A stretch of 64,000 nucleotides of DNA from Adenophora triphylla var. japonica (taxonomy: Eukaryota; Streptophyta; Magnoliopsida; Asterales; Campanulaceae), in assembly GCA_022495995.1 (NCBI GenBank), contig JAFEMH010000520.1, forward strand, positions 124,001-188,000. Reading direction: 5' to 3'. Under the pieces are notes generated by a model that worked only from the letters and a program-made list of their open reading frames with translations, was not told the DNA's origin and ran no database searches. The position numbers were made by a program, and so were the translations under genes. Each line of letters begins with the position of its first letter. Position 1 is the stretch's first letter. This document shows, in pieces, positions 40,642 through 51,936 of this stretch.

Positions 40642-40660
40642 CTCATATATATATCAGTAT

Positions 40661-40826
40661 ATATTAGGATACCCACAGTAGGAGTATCTTAACAACTAAC
40701 CCATTTTTTTGTTGTCTAAAATACCCCTTCTTTATTTTTAGTTCATGTACAAGATGAAGGGGCATTTTAGTCAACAAAAAATGAATTAGTTGTTAAGGTA
40801 CTCCTACTGTGGGTATCCTAACAAAT
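40661..40826. mobile_element. palindromic MITE, copy 2
   Basis: Same family as copy 1, 20 bp away. Arms TTAGGATACCCACAGTAGGA and, reversed, TTTGTTAGGATACCCACAGT match almost perfectly. The interior AATACCCCTTCTTTATTTTTAG is shared with copy 1. Confidence 0.8.
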
Positions 40827-40999
40827 TCCTTTATAAAATATTATTTTTAATTATTAGAATTTGTATATTTCTTATTTTTAGAATATATTTTTAAATATCT
40901 TTAGTTTATTTAGTTGTTATTATTTATATACTAACCTATTAATTAGTTTTCTTGTTATAATGTATTTTTTGATTATTTTGTATGACTCTCACATTTACT

Positions 41000-42640
41000 A
41001 GGAAACTCTATTTGTGGGGAAGATCAACACAACAAAGAATCTAAGTCAATGAAGGAAGTATTTGTAATCTAATCTTGAGAGAGTTTCCATTGAAAATGAC
41101 AACCAAAAGAATTTCATAGTCAAACTCGAGGTGATGCTCACCAAACGTGATACTGAACTCGAGAAAATCAAAGTTGAACTTGAAAAGACGAATGGGACTT
41201 TTAAAAAGTCAAACTCTAGAAAAGCTAAACTTGAAGAAGTTTTAAACTTGGAAAGTCAAACTAAAACTGGCATTGGCTATGAATCCACGTTTATAAAAGA
41301 AGGTGAAGGTACCTCTGAATTTAAAGTTTTTCAAAAGGTAGAGTCCAAAACTAGGAGAAGAAAGTTTATGTGTCATTACTGTTTTGCTGCAGGTCATATC
41401 AGACCCTTTTGTTATCAAAGGATTCATGACCTAGGGGAATCTGCTCCCCAGATGAGATCCCAGATGTACTCACACCACAGCTCACATTGCCAAAATTCTG
41501 GGCGATTCGTGTGGGTTGAGAAGAAGTATGAGGAGTGTAAGTTTGTTTTCACTTCTCTGAAAAACAGTGTGTCTAGCTCTTGGTATTTTGATAGTGGGTG
41601 CTCAAGGCACATGACAAGTTCGAATGGATTCCTATCTGATTACTCTCCTATGAATGGAGGAAAAGTGAAATATGGAGGTGGAGGCCAAGGTAAGATTGTT
41701 GGTAAAGGAACCTTGAATGTTGAGTGTCTACCTAATCTACATAATGTTCTTCATGTAGAAGGCCTTAAGGTCAACCTTATAAGCATTAGTTATTTGTGTG
41801 ACGATGATATGCATGTGAAATTTGATAAGAAGGTTTGTGAGGTTTTAGATAAAACAGGCAAGTGTGTATTTAAAGGATTTAAAACTTCTGATAATTGCTA
41901 TAAGTTTTGTGATGTTGCAGGTTTTGCTGAAGGGCTGGAGACCGCCAATGAAGAATAAGAACAGAAAATTCTAGAGAGAAATCAAGAGAATGCAGAAAAG
42001 ACTGATGTACCCCGTGATGTGATTATATCGCAGCTTACATCAGCAGAATCTAATGGTTGTTCAAATTCAGAGGCATCCTCCAACAACTCAGATAGTAAAG
42101 AAGCAGGTATGGATAGGTCTAGAGACATTTTAAGCAAAATACAAACGGACCATTCCATCTCACAAGTGATTGGAGACTTGCATGCAAAGGTAAGCACCAG
42201 ACGTTGAAGGCTATAGTCAACTACAAAAACTATTCCGGTCTAAACTGGTCATCTTCCATGTTACCCAAGGTAAGTATTTGTCATTATGTATCTCATATTG
42301 AGCCCAAAATTGTTGAGATAATGAAAGATAAGTGGGGTACTAATGATATGAAGAGTAAAATTGGGGTTTGTTTTTGTCTTGAGAATATTATGGTCTCGTG
42401 ATACAATCAAAACTATGCTTCTCACTGTATAGGCAGGTGTTGCTGTCAATTATTTTGGATGATTAAGGACCAAGGGCATAAAAGTAATGCGGTAATTGTT
42501 TTTTGTGATAATCTAAGTGCTATATACAATTCAAAAAAATCCTATTAAGAACTCTCGCACTAAACACATAGACATTAGACATCATTTTATATTGAACATA
42601 ATTTTTTTAGCCTAGACCCTGTAAGAACTGAAACCAGATG
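41000..42640 (+). pseudogene. decayed Sirevirus-like Copia gag-pol
   Basis: 41131-41958 is open for 275 codons: a coiled-coil gag tail, zinc knuckle CHYCFAAGHIRPFCYQ (CX2CX4HX4C intact), then protease SSWYFDSGCSRHMTSSNGFL and the LHNVLHVEGLKVNLISISYL block. GAG-pre-integrase and integrase are gone: 42019-42401 already shows pre-RT sequence (DHSISQVIGDLHAKVSTRR, then VSHIEPKIVE). RT is deleted near 42400, after which 42440-42600 gives RNase H pieces (VIVFCDNLSAIYNSKK). The frame at 41131 begins with GTG, so the true gag start is upstream and lost. Known: the HIRPFCY knuckle and SSWYFDSGCSRHM protease fit the Sirevirus group. Neither LTR is recognised. Confidence 0.8.
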
Positions 42641-43065
42641 GCTAACATTTTCACGCCATTGATTTTGAGAGACTTTACACTCTAAAAAAGTCTCTCTATT
42701 TGTGTGTTATATGATGGTGTGATCAAACGATATCAAAATAATAGTATGTGTCGAATTTAATAAGACCAATCGAAAAAGGGCTATCATTGGGAGTAAAGAA
42801 GAGTTGAAGGTACCCACAATTTAATTTCCCATAACAAAAAATGGGTGGTGCATTGTTGGGTATGCATGTTTTAACCTTCCTATTTTGTATTAGATTTGAT
42901 TGATACCATAACCTCCTGTCTATTTTAAGGACTTTAGGACCCTATGTAATGAAGCTTAGACTTCAATTTTTTAGCTAAGTCCATTTTATAGAATAGGTTA
43001 AATCTAGGCTTGAAGACTGGCACAAGAATCATTGGATCCAAGGATTGCAGTTCAAAAGGTTTCAG

Positions 43066-43221
43066 AACCGCCTCAGTGAACCGCTGCGTAACCGCTTTTG
43101 CTAAACTGCCTTGTGATCCCCTTAGTCTGGAACCGCTTGAATACCAATGTGCAAACCGCACATATGGAAATCCTCTTCTGGTGGAACCGCTTTTTGTCAA
43201 ACCGCTCATCACCAGAACCGC
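43066..43221 (+). promoter_or_regulatory. AACCGC motif cluster in Copia-B U3
   Basis: Eight AACCGC hexamers at 43066, 43079, 43090, 43131, 43154, 43185, 43200 and 43216, all in one orientation. The related LTR fragment also has eight (as GCGGTT, 10394-10555). The cluster ends about 290 bp upstream of the TATA box. Inference: repeated binding sites, possibly of an MYB- or ERF-like factor. Confidence 0.55.
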
Positions 43222-43510
43222 CCCAATGATTGGCTACTTGAAGTGAACTCCTTTGACCGTTGGAATCCACGTCAGCAATATCAAAAGTCAACTACCATAT
43301 CTTGTCACGTGACTACTTTTCAGACAAGATCTGCAAGGATCTTAAAAGGTGACAGATGTCCTAACCACCTTGATTGCAGCTGAGGTCTGATCAGCTTTAC
43401 CTGCATCAACAGTTCCAAAGGACAAAAGTGGTTGCTGTGGACCAATGGGATTGCATCAAGGACTGTCCTTACAACAGCTGTGTCCAACGGCTATATTCCT
43501 GATGCTTGGG

Positions 43511-43518
43511 TATAAATA
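43511..43518 (+). promoter_or_regulatory. TATA box of Copia-B LTR
   Basis: GGGTATAAATACCCCC. The LTR fragment in Copia-A preserves it as GGTATTTATACCC near 10077. Confidence 0.65.
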
Positions 43519-44299
43519 CCCCCAACCTTCATCATTTGAAGATTGCTTGAAACTTGAGAAATTGCTGTGTTCATAAGAAGTTGAAGCTCTGCCCAGAAAT
43601 TCTAAGTCCTTTGAATCTTCATCTTCAACCTTCAAGAAATATTCCCGGCCAATCAAGCCTTAACACATTCAAGAATCATTGAGCTCTACATCTCTCAGAT
43701 TTAAAGAGCCTTGATCTTGAACACACACACACCTCACTTGTTTAAACACATAGTTTATTCATTTGAGATACACTGGTTATAGTCTAGGATTTGTTCTTCA
43801 TAGAAAAGATTTTATTGTACTTTGTAATCTCTCAATACTCAATATAAAATCTCTCTTAGAAATCCAAGACTAACCATCTTGGTAGTGGACGTAGATCGTT
43901 TATCGATTGAACCACTCCAAATAGCTTGTTCGTACTTTACTGCATTTATATTTTCTGTGCTTGCTAATTATTTATCTCTGTCTCTGTTTGATCTTTATAT
44001 AGTTATCCTTTATTGTGAAATTGTGTTTGGAGTTAACATTGTCAAACCACACTTTCAGTTTTTCAACTGCTCAGGAAATTGCACTAAAACCGCCTTGCAA
44101 AACCGCCTCCTCAAAACCGCTTTTAACTTTAATATTCCGCTGTGCATTTTACAACTCTACTTGCAGTTTCTTATACACTGCAAAAGGTTTTATAAGCTTA
44201 GAGGTTTAGTTTTAAATTGAGGGCAAAAAATTTGTAACAGCTATTCACCCCCCCTCTAGCTATATTTTCACCCTTGTTGCCACCTTTGGGACCAACAAG

Positions 44300-44311
44300 T
44301 GGTATCAGAGT
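44300..44311 (+). other. Copia-B primer binding site
   Basis: TGGTATCAGAGT, the canonical initiator tRNA-Met complement but for its last base, two bases after the LTR. Confidence 0.9.
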
Positions 44312-44367
44312 AAACACATTTTAAAACCACTGTTTTTCAAGCTTAACAGCTTGTGTGCCGATTCGTT

Positions 44368-45373
44368 ATGGCAACCTCAAAGACAATGACAACTGTTAAC
44401 TATTCACACATTCCAATTTTGGACGAAGACCACTTTGACATCTGGAAGTGACGAATGCTTATTCATTTGGAAACTATAGATGAGATGCTGGTGGAATGCG
44501 TAGTCAATGGGCCATGGATTCCAATGAAGGCCAACACTGATGCAACCACCAATGCTGAAACTCCAGAAGTCAAAAAGCCAAAAGAAGAGTGGTCGGATGA
44601 AGAGAAGAGATTAGTTGCCTTGGACAGCGAAGCTAGGCACATCATTTCTGGAACCCTCCCCGTTTCAACTCTCCAAAAAGTAATGTACCTCAAAACCGCA
44701 AAGCAGATGTGGGATGCCATAGAGAGCTACCTCGAAGGTGACGAAGAGTGCAAGGAAAACAAATTATACACTGTTGAAAGATCCTACAACAACTTCAACA
44801 GAAAATCCAACGAAACCTTGCGTCAAACCTACGACCGCTATGTTGAGGTCCTCTGCTTAATGGCTGGTCACTCCAAGGAAAATGAATGGTATCTTGACAG
44901 TGGCTGCTCAAGACATATGACTGGAGATAGATCATTACTAGAAGATGTCATTGAAGCAAGTGGTCCGTCTGTAACCTTTGGTGACAACAACAAAGGCAAG
45001 ACCATTGGATATGGTGTTATAAGGAGAGGAAACCTAACCATTGAGAAGGTTTCTCTTGTTGAAGGATTCAAGCACAACCTCCTTTCAATTTCTCAATTAT
45101 GCGACAAAGGAATGCTTTGCAACTTCACGACATCAAACTGCTTTATCAAAGATAGCATTTCCGGCGTCACCCTACTCACAGGGATTCATAAGAGTAATAT
45201 TTACATTATTGATCTAAATTATGCATGTAGTATTACTAATCTCTGTTTTGTAGCTAAAAATGTGAGCGAAAATAGTTGGCTTTGGAACAAGAGGTTGAGC
45301 CACTTGAACTTCAAGTATCTTGCAAAGATTGGTAGGGAAAACCTCGTTCGTGGTTTACCCAAAGTGGCTGACC
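44368..45373 (+). pseudogene. gag: Copia-B gag and protease (internally deleted)
   Basis: ATG at 44368 (MATSKTMTTVNYSHIPILDE) runs to a TGA at 44449 inside the tryptophan motif FDIWK, then continues in the same frame from 44455. Gag residues through SNETLRQTYDRYVEVLCLM are followed at once by HSKENEWYLDSGCSRHMTGD, the protease, so the gag C-terminus and zinc knuckle are deleted. The protease has D-S-G. The GAG-pre-integrase domain starts (SWLWNKRLSHLNFKYLAKIG) and is cut at the insertion of the tandem array, resuming at 53255. The premature stop and deletion exclude function. Confidence 0.88.
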
Positions 45374-45378
45374 ACCAT

Positions 45379-46691
45379 TGGTAGGCTTTATCGCAACACC
45401 TACAAATTACTACAAGGACTCCTAATAATGTAGATAGTGAAAGTCCAGGATCGATCTCAGGGAACAGTATTGCTTACGAACTAGTCACACAAATGGGGGA
45501 TTTTTGTTTGTTGAATGATTAAAATCCTAAGACGGGAATTAAATTCTAAGTTATAAACGATAATGTAAAAGAACACTTTGGACAAGCAAAATTATTCCCG
45601 TCTATCAGTCAATATCACCGGAATGATTCTTTCTTTCTTTCCCCTAATTACTTGATCACGAGATATAAAATCTCTATCTCTTCTTTGATAGTAGTTAATA
45701 GCGGCGACACGCTCAACTAAAAACCCTAATTAATAATTAAAACCTAGCCGACACGATCAAGGTTCTAAATAAAAATTGATGCAATTCTAAGAGATGAAGA
45801 TCAAGGAATTAATCTATTATTATTTCAAATAGATTTAAAGCCAATTTTACTTTAATCACCATTCAAGATGACACATACATGAATAACGAAGATGCTACAA
45901 CGACAACCCTAGTCCGACACGATAAAAGGGAAATCTAGCAATAATCAATTAAAAGGATTAAGAGATTGATCAATTTCTCAAAACCCTAGAAATTGATTTG
46001 AAATAAGAACAAGTAAAATTGCAATTAGGGAAATTAAAAAGAAAGTACCAAACCTCAATTGATGTTCAAGACGGTTCAAAAGTTACAAATCCAAAGCAAT
46101 AGAGTTAAGCTTCCATGGATGTCTCAAGTTTTCTCTAGGGAAAAATAAGAACTAAAGATAACCCTAAAAGAAAAATTAAAAGAAGTTTATATACTCCTTT
46201 TAAAACTAAACCTAAAAACTAATAAAAATAAAACTAATTAGTAAAAGAAATAGGAATAGGGAAAAGAAATAATAAAATCAAATCCTCCTGCCTTGCCTTG
46301 ATTAACCAAGAATAAATAGCCTCGGTCCGTACGTTATGTCAGGTCAACTGAAAAGCCTTGGTCCAAGCCCCATTCACTTCACACATTTGCCTTCCTTTGA
46401 ACTCAATTAAATTTCATTAATTTGCTTTTCCAATTTGGTCCTTCAAGTTCCCAAAATTTCCTTCTGACCACTGAACTTTGTTGCTTTGTAGTTTGATCCC
46501 TGCACTTCTGATAAACTTCGAGGATCCTCATAAGATTACAAAAACATGTCTCAAAAATATCATGATCTCCCTACTACTTACCAATCCAACAAATACTCAA
46601 AATTACATCAAAACTACTCTAAGATACATTAAAATCAGAATAAAATGCTCAGAAAATTAGGGAAATACATATAGTAAAATCCGCCACATCA
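45379..46691 (-). repeat. LTR A (3' end of array in element orientation)
   Basis: 1313 bp, TGGTAGGCTTTATCGC to CCGCCACATCA on the plus strand. Nearly identical to LTRs B and C. Confidence 0.95.
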
Positions 46692-47250
46692 AATTCCCCC
46701 ACGCTTAGACCATTACTCGTCCCTGAGTGATATCCTATCCCCACTCTAAGCACCGGTCTAAACAGATAGCATGGGAGGAAAATGATCCCTAATCTCCTCT
46801 AAACTACCAATCAAAAATCAACCAACTCAAACGACTCAATAAACGTACTCGGAGAATGAGACTCCGCTCCTTATCACTCCAAAAATACAATGGTATCAAT
46901 GGCCTTAGCTCGATCCCAACTCCAACTGTGCAAAAAACGAGACATCCAAGCTAAGGCCCACTCATCAAACAGCTAGGGGGAACTACAATGTCCTAAGCTT
47001 CCCCCACGCTATCCTCTCACTACATACTCCCTCAAAAATAAAGTCCATGCCCAAGCAGAGACTTACCTCGTGAAATACGCCAACCCCCCTTATATCACCA
47101 CAAGAGAAACGCGGATTTCCTATCTTACCGCCTCTAACCGAGCCTCCTACACCAAATATGAACATCCTAACCCGAGACTCCTAACCACCCTTATTACTCC
47201 AACACCGGTGATATACATGATAGAAAGTATTTCACTCACTCACCTTTTGC

Positions 47251-47374
47251 CTAGGTGCCGTTTCCGATTTTCACCTAGCCTCTCATTTTTTATTTTTTAT
47301 TTTTTTTTCAATTTAATTTTTTTTTTTACACACTCTCTCCTTTTGCCTAAGTGCCCTCTCGGGTTTTCACTTAG
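47251..47374 (-). other. paired covarying GNRA hairpins downstream of the ORF, copy 1
   Basis: On the minus strand, hairpin 2 (47347-47374) reads CTAAGTG-AAAA-CCC-GAGA-GGG-CACTTAG and hairpin 1 (47251-47278) reads CTAGGTG-AAAA-TCG-GAAA-CGG-CACCTAG. The outer stems differ by compensating pairs (AA/TT versus GG/CC), the inner stems also compensate, and both loops are GNRA. They lie about 140-260 bp after the ORF stop. Confidence 0.7.
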
Positions 47375-47514
47375 CCTCTCATTTTTTTTAAACGAAAATA
47401 AAACAGCAAATACAACAAAACATGTACCCCACCCCCTCACTAAATCATGCATAGTCCCATATGCATCACAAAAGTATAAAATAAGTAAGACAGGGGTAGG
47501 GATACCTCTCGGCA

Positions 47515-48627
47515 CTATTGTGGCGGCCTGAAATGATAGTCCCACGGACCATGCGGACTGGAGCTGCTCTCTGGAAATGGCCACCTCTGCCATCTCCCGT
47601 CGTCATGTTGTGGTGACATGCGCACCATATAATCGTGAAGCTGCTCCTGCCGATCCATAGTAATGGCAAACTGCATATCCATACGAGCCATCAAACGATC
47701 CACGTCACTACCACCAAGACTCGCAGACCCAGAACCAACGCCCTCAGCCTCCTCCATATAATCATCATCATCATCGTCGTCGTCCTCCTCAACATATTCC
47801 GCTTCTTCCTCCACCTGCTCTTCAACAATTCTAACGTTCATTCCTCTAACCTCCCTCTTATTGCTTTCCAGAGAGTCTCGATATATGGGCCTAATTATCT
47901 TCACCTTCTCACCCCCAAAGCTCCACTGAACCCCCGCAGCTTTTACTAACCCGGAAATCAATGATGGGTACGGAAATCCATTCCGTTTACTCTCTCCCAC
48001 AGCTTGCATATTATCAGAAATGATGTGCCCCAAAGAAATATTTCCCCCGCTGATAATCAAATGAATCAATACTGCATGCTTCCACGGAACTTTCACATGT
48101 TGCGCTGTCGGAAGGATCCTATAGCATACAAATTTGTTCACTCCCTTTGCCACTATGTTAAACTGTGTCTCCTTCACATACTTGGGCGAACCATCCGGGT
48201 TGTTAGTCCATTGGAGTCGGTTACCCTCCAACGTCCTAACCACATCAGCAAAATATACCCGCCAATCCCCAGTTGTTGCTTTAAAATACTCACATTCCTC
48301 CCGTTTCACTCTAGGGAGCCCGTAGAATTTATTAATATCCTCACTCCTGAATTTAATCGTCTTACCCCTCACAAAAGAATGCTCTCGGTCCATGGGGATT
48401 TTATTCATATTTGAGTAAAATTCCTTCACAATCAAACCATTACCCTCCTCAATAGGCTCGTCACAAAATTGTTGCCACTTTCGAGTCCCAAACTTAGATG
48501 TAAGCCCGAATGATAAAATGTTAAATTGCCTCTCCGCAATTATGGCTCTATCCGTATGGAAATAAAAGTAGTTTTGGGACATGTAGTAATTAAACCTCGA
48601 GGAATCATGGGTATCCTCACAACGCAA
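47515..48627 (-). CDS. single ORF of the non-autonomous element, copy 1 (putative plant transposon protein domain)
   Basis: An open frame of 370 codons on the minus strand. The first codon is TTG, eight bases after the primer site; the first in-frame ATG is codon 16 (48582), giving 355 residues. Residues 30-230 match in style the plant transposon protein domain often annotated in Gypsy-derived non-autonomous elements (PF20167-like): FGTRKWQQFCDEPIEEGNGL, IVKEFYSNMNK, SFVRGKTIKFRSEDINKFYG and PWKHAVLIHLI. Then an acidic tract (EEQVEEEAEYVEE followed by nine Asp) and a Q/M-rich, probably coiled C-terminus. No catalytic motif. Both copies remain open, hinting at purifying selection or youth. It could be a structural or RNA-binding protein; its function is not known to me. 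Confidence 0.8.
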   Translation of the reverse strand: MRCEDTHDSSRFNYYMSQNYFYFHTDRAIIAERQFNILSFGLTSKFGTRKWQQFCDEPIEEGNGLIVKEFYSNMNKIPMDREHSFVRGKTIKFRSEDINKFYGLPRVKREECEYFKATTGDWRVYFADVVRTLEGNRLQWTNNPDGSPKYVKETQFNIVAKGVNKFVCYRILPTAQHVKVPWKHAVLIHLIISGGNISLGHIISDNMQAVGESKRNGFPYPSLISGLVKAAGVQWSFGGEKVKIIRPIYRDSLESNKREVRGMNVRIVEEQVEEEAEYVEEDDDDDDDDYMEEAEGVGSGSASLGGSDVDRLMARMDMQFAITMDRQEQLHDYMVRMSPQHDDGRWQRWPFPESSSSPHGPWDYHFRPPQ

Positions 48628-48634
48628 AAATGTA

Positions 48635-48652
48635 TCCCCGGCAACGGCGCCA
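48635..48652 (-). other. primer binding site, tRNA-Asp type, copy 1
   Basis: Minus strand TGGCGCCGTTGCCGGGGA, a perfect 18-base complement of the plant tRNA-Asp 3' end as used by Athila-type Gypsy elements. Confidence 0.92.
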
Positions 48653-48657
48653 AAATT

Positions 48658-49971
48658 TGGTAGGCTTTATCGCAACACCTACAAATTACTACAAGGACTC
48701 CTAATAATGTAGATAGTGAAAGTTCAGGATCGATCTCAGGGAACAGTATTGCTTACGAACTAGTCACACAAATGGGGGGGTTTTTGTTTGTTGAATGATT
48801 AAAATCCTAAGACGGGAATTAAATTCTAAGTTATAAATGATAATGTAAAAGAACACTTTGGACAAGCAAAATTATTCCCGTCTATCAGTCAATATCACCA
48901 GAATGATTCTTTCTTTCTTTCCCCTAATTACTTGATCACGAGATATAAAATCTCTATCTCTTCTTTGATAGTAGTTAATAGCGGCGACACGCTCAACTAA
49001 AAACCCTAATTAATAAATAAAATTTAGCCGACACGATCAAGGTTCTAAATATAAATTGATGCAATTCTAAGAGATAAAGATCAAGGAATTAATCTATTGT
49101 TATTTCAAATAGATTTAAAGCCAATTTTACTTTAATCACCATTCAAGATGACACATACATGAATAACGAAGATGCTACAACGACAACCCTAGTCCGACAC
49201 GATAAAAGGGAAATCTAGCAATAATCAATTAAAAGGATTAAGGGATTGATCAATTTCTCAAAACCCTAGAAATTGATTTGAAATAAGAACAAGTAAAATT
49301 GCAATTAGGGAAATTAAAATGAAAGTACCAAACCTCAATTGATGTTCAAGACGGTTCAAAAGTTACAAATCCAAAGCAATAGAGTTAAGCTTCCATAGAT
49401 GTCTCAAGCTTTCTCTAGGGAAAAATAAGAACTAAAGATAACCCTAAAAGAAAAATTAAAAGAAGTTTATATACTCCTTTTAAAACTAAACCTAAAAACT
49501 AATAAAAATAAAACTAATTAGTAAAAGAAATAGGAATAGGGAAAAGAAATAATAAAATCAAATCCTCCTGCCTTGCCTTGATTAACCAAGAATAAATAGC
49601 CTCGGTCCGTACGTTATGTCAGGTCAACTGAAAAGCCTTGGTCCAAGCCCCATTCACTTCACACTTTTGCCTTCCTTTGAACTCAATTAAATTTCATTAA
49701 TTTGCTTTTCCAATTTGGTCTTTCAAGTTCCCAAAATTTCCTTCTGACCACTGAACTTTGTTGCTTTGTAGTTTGATCCCTGCACTTCTGATAAACTTCG
49801 AGGATCCTCATAAGATTACAAAAACATGTCTCAAAAATACCATGATCTCCCTACTACTTACCAATCCAACAAATACTCAAAATTACATCAAAACTACTCT
49901 AAGATATATTAAAATCAGAATAAAATGCTCAGAAAATTAGGGAAATACATATAGTAAAATCCGCCACATCA
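48658..49971 (-). repeat. LTR B (shared middle LTR)
   Basis: 1314 bp. It serves as 5' LTR of the left unit and 3' LTR of the right unit. Confidence 0.95.
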
Positions 49972-50530
49972 AATTCCCCCACGCTTAGACCATTACTCGT
50001 CCCTGAGTAATATCCTATCCCCACTCTAAGCACCGGTCTAAACAGATAGCATGTGAGAAAAATGATCCCTAATCTCCTCTAAACCACCAATCAAAAACCA
50101 ACCAACTCAAACGACTCAATAAACGTACTCGGAGAATGAGACTCCGCTCCTTATCACTCCAAAAATACAATGGTATCAATGGCCTTAGCTCGATCCCAAC
50201 TCCAACTGTGCAAAAAACGAGACATCCAAGCTAAGGCCCACTCATCAAACAGCTAGGGGGAACTACAATGTCCTAAGCTTCCCCCACGCTATCCTCTCAC
50301 TACATACTCCCTCAAAAATAAAGTCCATGCCCAAGCAGAGACTTACCTCGTGAAATATGCCAACCCCCCTTATATCACCACAAGAGAAACGAGGATTTCC
50401 TATCTTACCGCCTCTAACCGAGCCTCCTACACCAAATATGAACATCCTAACCCGAGACTCCTAACCACCCTTATTACTCCAACACCGGTGATATAAATGA
50501 TAGAAAGTATTTCACTCACTCACCTTTTGC

Positions 50531-50653
50531 CTAGGTGCCGTTTCCGGTTTTCACCTAGCCTCTCATTTTTTTTATTATTTTTTTTTTTCAATTTAATTTT
50601 TTTTTTACACACTCTCTCCTTTTGCCTAAGTGCCCTCTCGGGTTTTCACTTAG
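50531..50653 (-). other. paired covarying GNRA hairpins, copy 2
   Basis: Same arrangement as copy 1 (50531-50558 and 50626-50653). In hairpin 1 the inner stem is CCG/CGG here against TCG/CGG in copy 1, changing a G-T(U) wobble to G-C, so pairing is kept. Confidence 0.7.
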
Positions 50654-50793
50654 CCTCTCATTTTTTTTAAACGAAAATAAAACAGCAAATACAACAAAAC
50701 ATGTACCCCACCCCCTCACTAAATCATGCATAGTCCCATATGCATCACAAAAGTATAAAATAAGTAAGACAGGGATAGGGATACCTCTCGGCA

Positions 50794-51906
50794 CTATTGT
50801 GGCGGCCTGAAATGATAGTCCCACGGACCATGCGGACTGGAGCTGCTCTCTGGAAATGGCCACCTCTGCCATCTCCCGTCGTCATGTTGTGGTGACATGC
50901 GCACCATATAATCGTGAAGCTGCTTCTGCCGATCCATAGTAATGGCAAACTGCATATCCATAAGAGCCATCAAACGATCCACGTCACTACCACCAAGACT
51001 CGCAGCCCCAGAACCAACGCCCTCAGCCTCCTCCATATAATCATCATCATCATCGTCGTCGTCCTCCTCAACATATTCCGCTTCTTCCTCCACCTGCTCT
51101 TCAACAATTCTAACGTTCATTCCTCTAACCTCCCTCTTATTGCTTTCCAGAGAGTCTCGATATATGGGCCTAATTATCTTCACCTTCTCACCCCCAAAGC
51201 TCCACTGAACCCCCGCAGCTTTTACTAACCCGGAAATCAATGATGGGTACGGAAATCCATTCCGTTTACTCTCTCCCACAGCTTGCATATTATCATAAAT
51301 GATGTGCCCCAAAGAAATATTTCCCCCATTGATAATCAAATGAATCAATACTGCATGCTTCCACGGAACTTTCACATGTTGCGCTGTCGGAAGGATCCTA
51401 TAGCATACAAATTTGTTCACTCCCTTTGCCACTATGTTAAACTGTGTCTCCTTCACATACTTGGGCGAACCATCCGGGTTGTTAGTCCATTGGAGTCGGT
51501 TACCCTCCAACGTCCTAACCACATCAGCAAAATATACCCGCCAATCCCCAGTTGTTGCTTTAAAATACTCACATTCCTCCCGTTTCACTCTAGGGAGCCC
51601 GTAGAATTTATTAATATCCTCACTCCTGAATTTAATCGTCTTACCCCTCACAAAAGAATGCTCTCGGTCCATTGGGATTTTATTCATATTTGAGTAAAAT
51701 TCCTTCACAATCAAACCATTACCCTCCTCAATAGGCTCGTCACAAAATTGTTGCCACTTTCGAGTCCCAAACTTAGATGTAAGCCCGAATGATAAAATGT
51801 TAAATTGCCTCTCCGCAATTATGGCTCTATCCGTATGGAAATAAAAGTAGTTTTGGGACATGTAGTAATTAAACCTCGAGGAATCATGGGTATCCTCACA
51901 ACGCAA
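50794..51906 (-). CDS. single ORF of the non-autonomous element, copy 2
   Basis: 370 codons, same layout as copy 1 with first in-frame ATG at 51861. Only a handful of replacements are seen: N for S in the GGNIS stretch (IINGGNIS), Y for S in HIIYD, A for S in GSGAASL, L for R in MALMD, K for E in RQKQL. No stop or frameshift separates the two copies. The near identity over the full 3279-bp period means the duplication is recent, or is kept uniform by gene conversion. Confidence 0.8.
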   Translation of the reverse strand: MRCEDTHDSSRFNYYMSQNYFYFHTDRAIIAERQFNILSFGLTSKFGTRKWQQFCDEPIEEGNGLIVKEFYSNMNKIPMDREHSFVRGKTIKFRSEDINKFYGLPRVKREECEYFKATTGDWRVYFADVVRTLEGNRLQWTNNPDGSPKYVKETQFNIVAKGVNKFVCYRILPTAQHVKVPWKHAVLIHLIINGGNISLGHIIYDNMQAVGESKRNGFPYPSLISGLVKAAGVQWSFGGEKVKIIRPIYRDSLESNKREVRGMNVRIVEEQVEEEAEYVEEDDDDDDDDYMEEAEGVGSGAASLGGSDVDRLMALMDMQFAITMDRQKQLHDYMVRMSPQHDDGRWQRWPFPESSSSPHGPWDYHFRPPQ

Positions 51907-51913
51907 AAATGTA

Positions 51914-51931
51914 TCCCCGGCAACGGCGCCA
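51914..51931 (-). other. primer binding site, tRNA-Asp type, copy 2
   Basis: Same perfect 18-base tRNA-Asp complement as at 48635-48652. Confidence 0.92.
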
Positions 51932-51936
51932 AAATT

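Larger units (their letters stand above)
42854..44297 (+). repeat. Copia-B 5' LTR
   Basis: 1444 bp, TGTTGGGTATG to GGACCAACA. It carries an AACCGC cluster, a TATA box at 43511 and three more AACCGC motifs at 44088, 44101 and 44115. The inverted fragment at 9853-10767 supports its left boundary. Confidence 0.85.

Noticed and set aside
47635..48414. Plus-strand frames across the array ORF
   Set aside because: They lie opposite the well-supported minus-strand ORF and lack domain or composition support.
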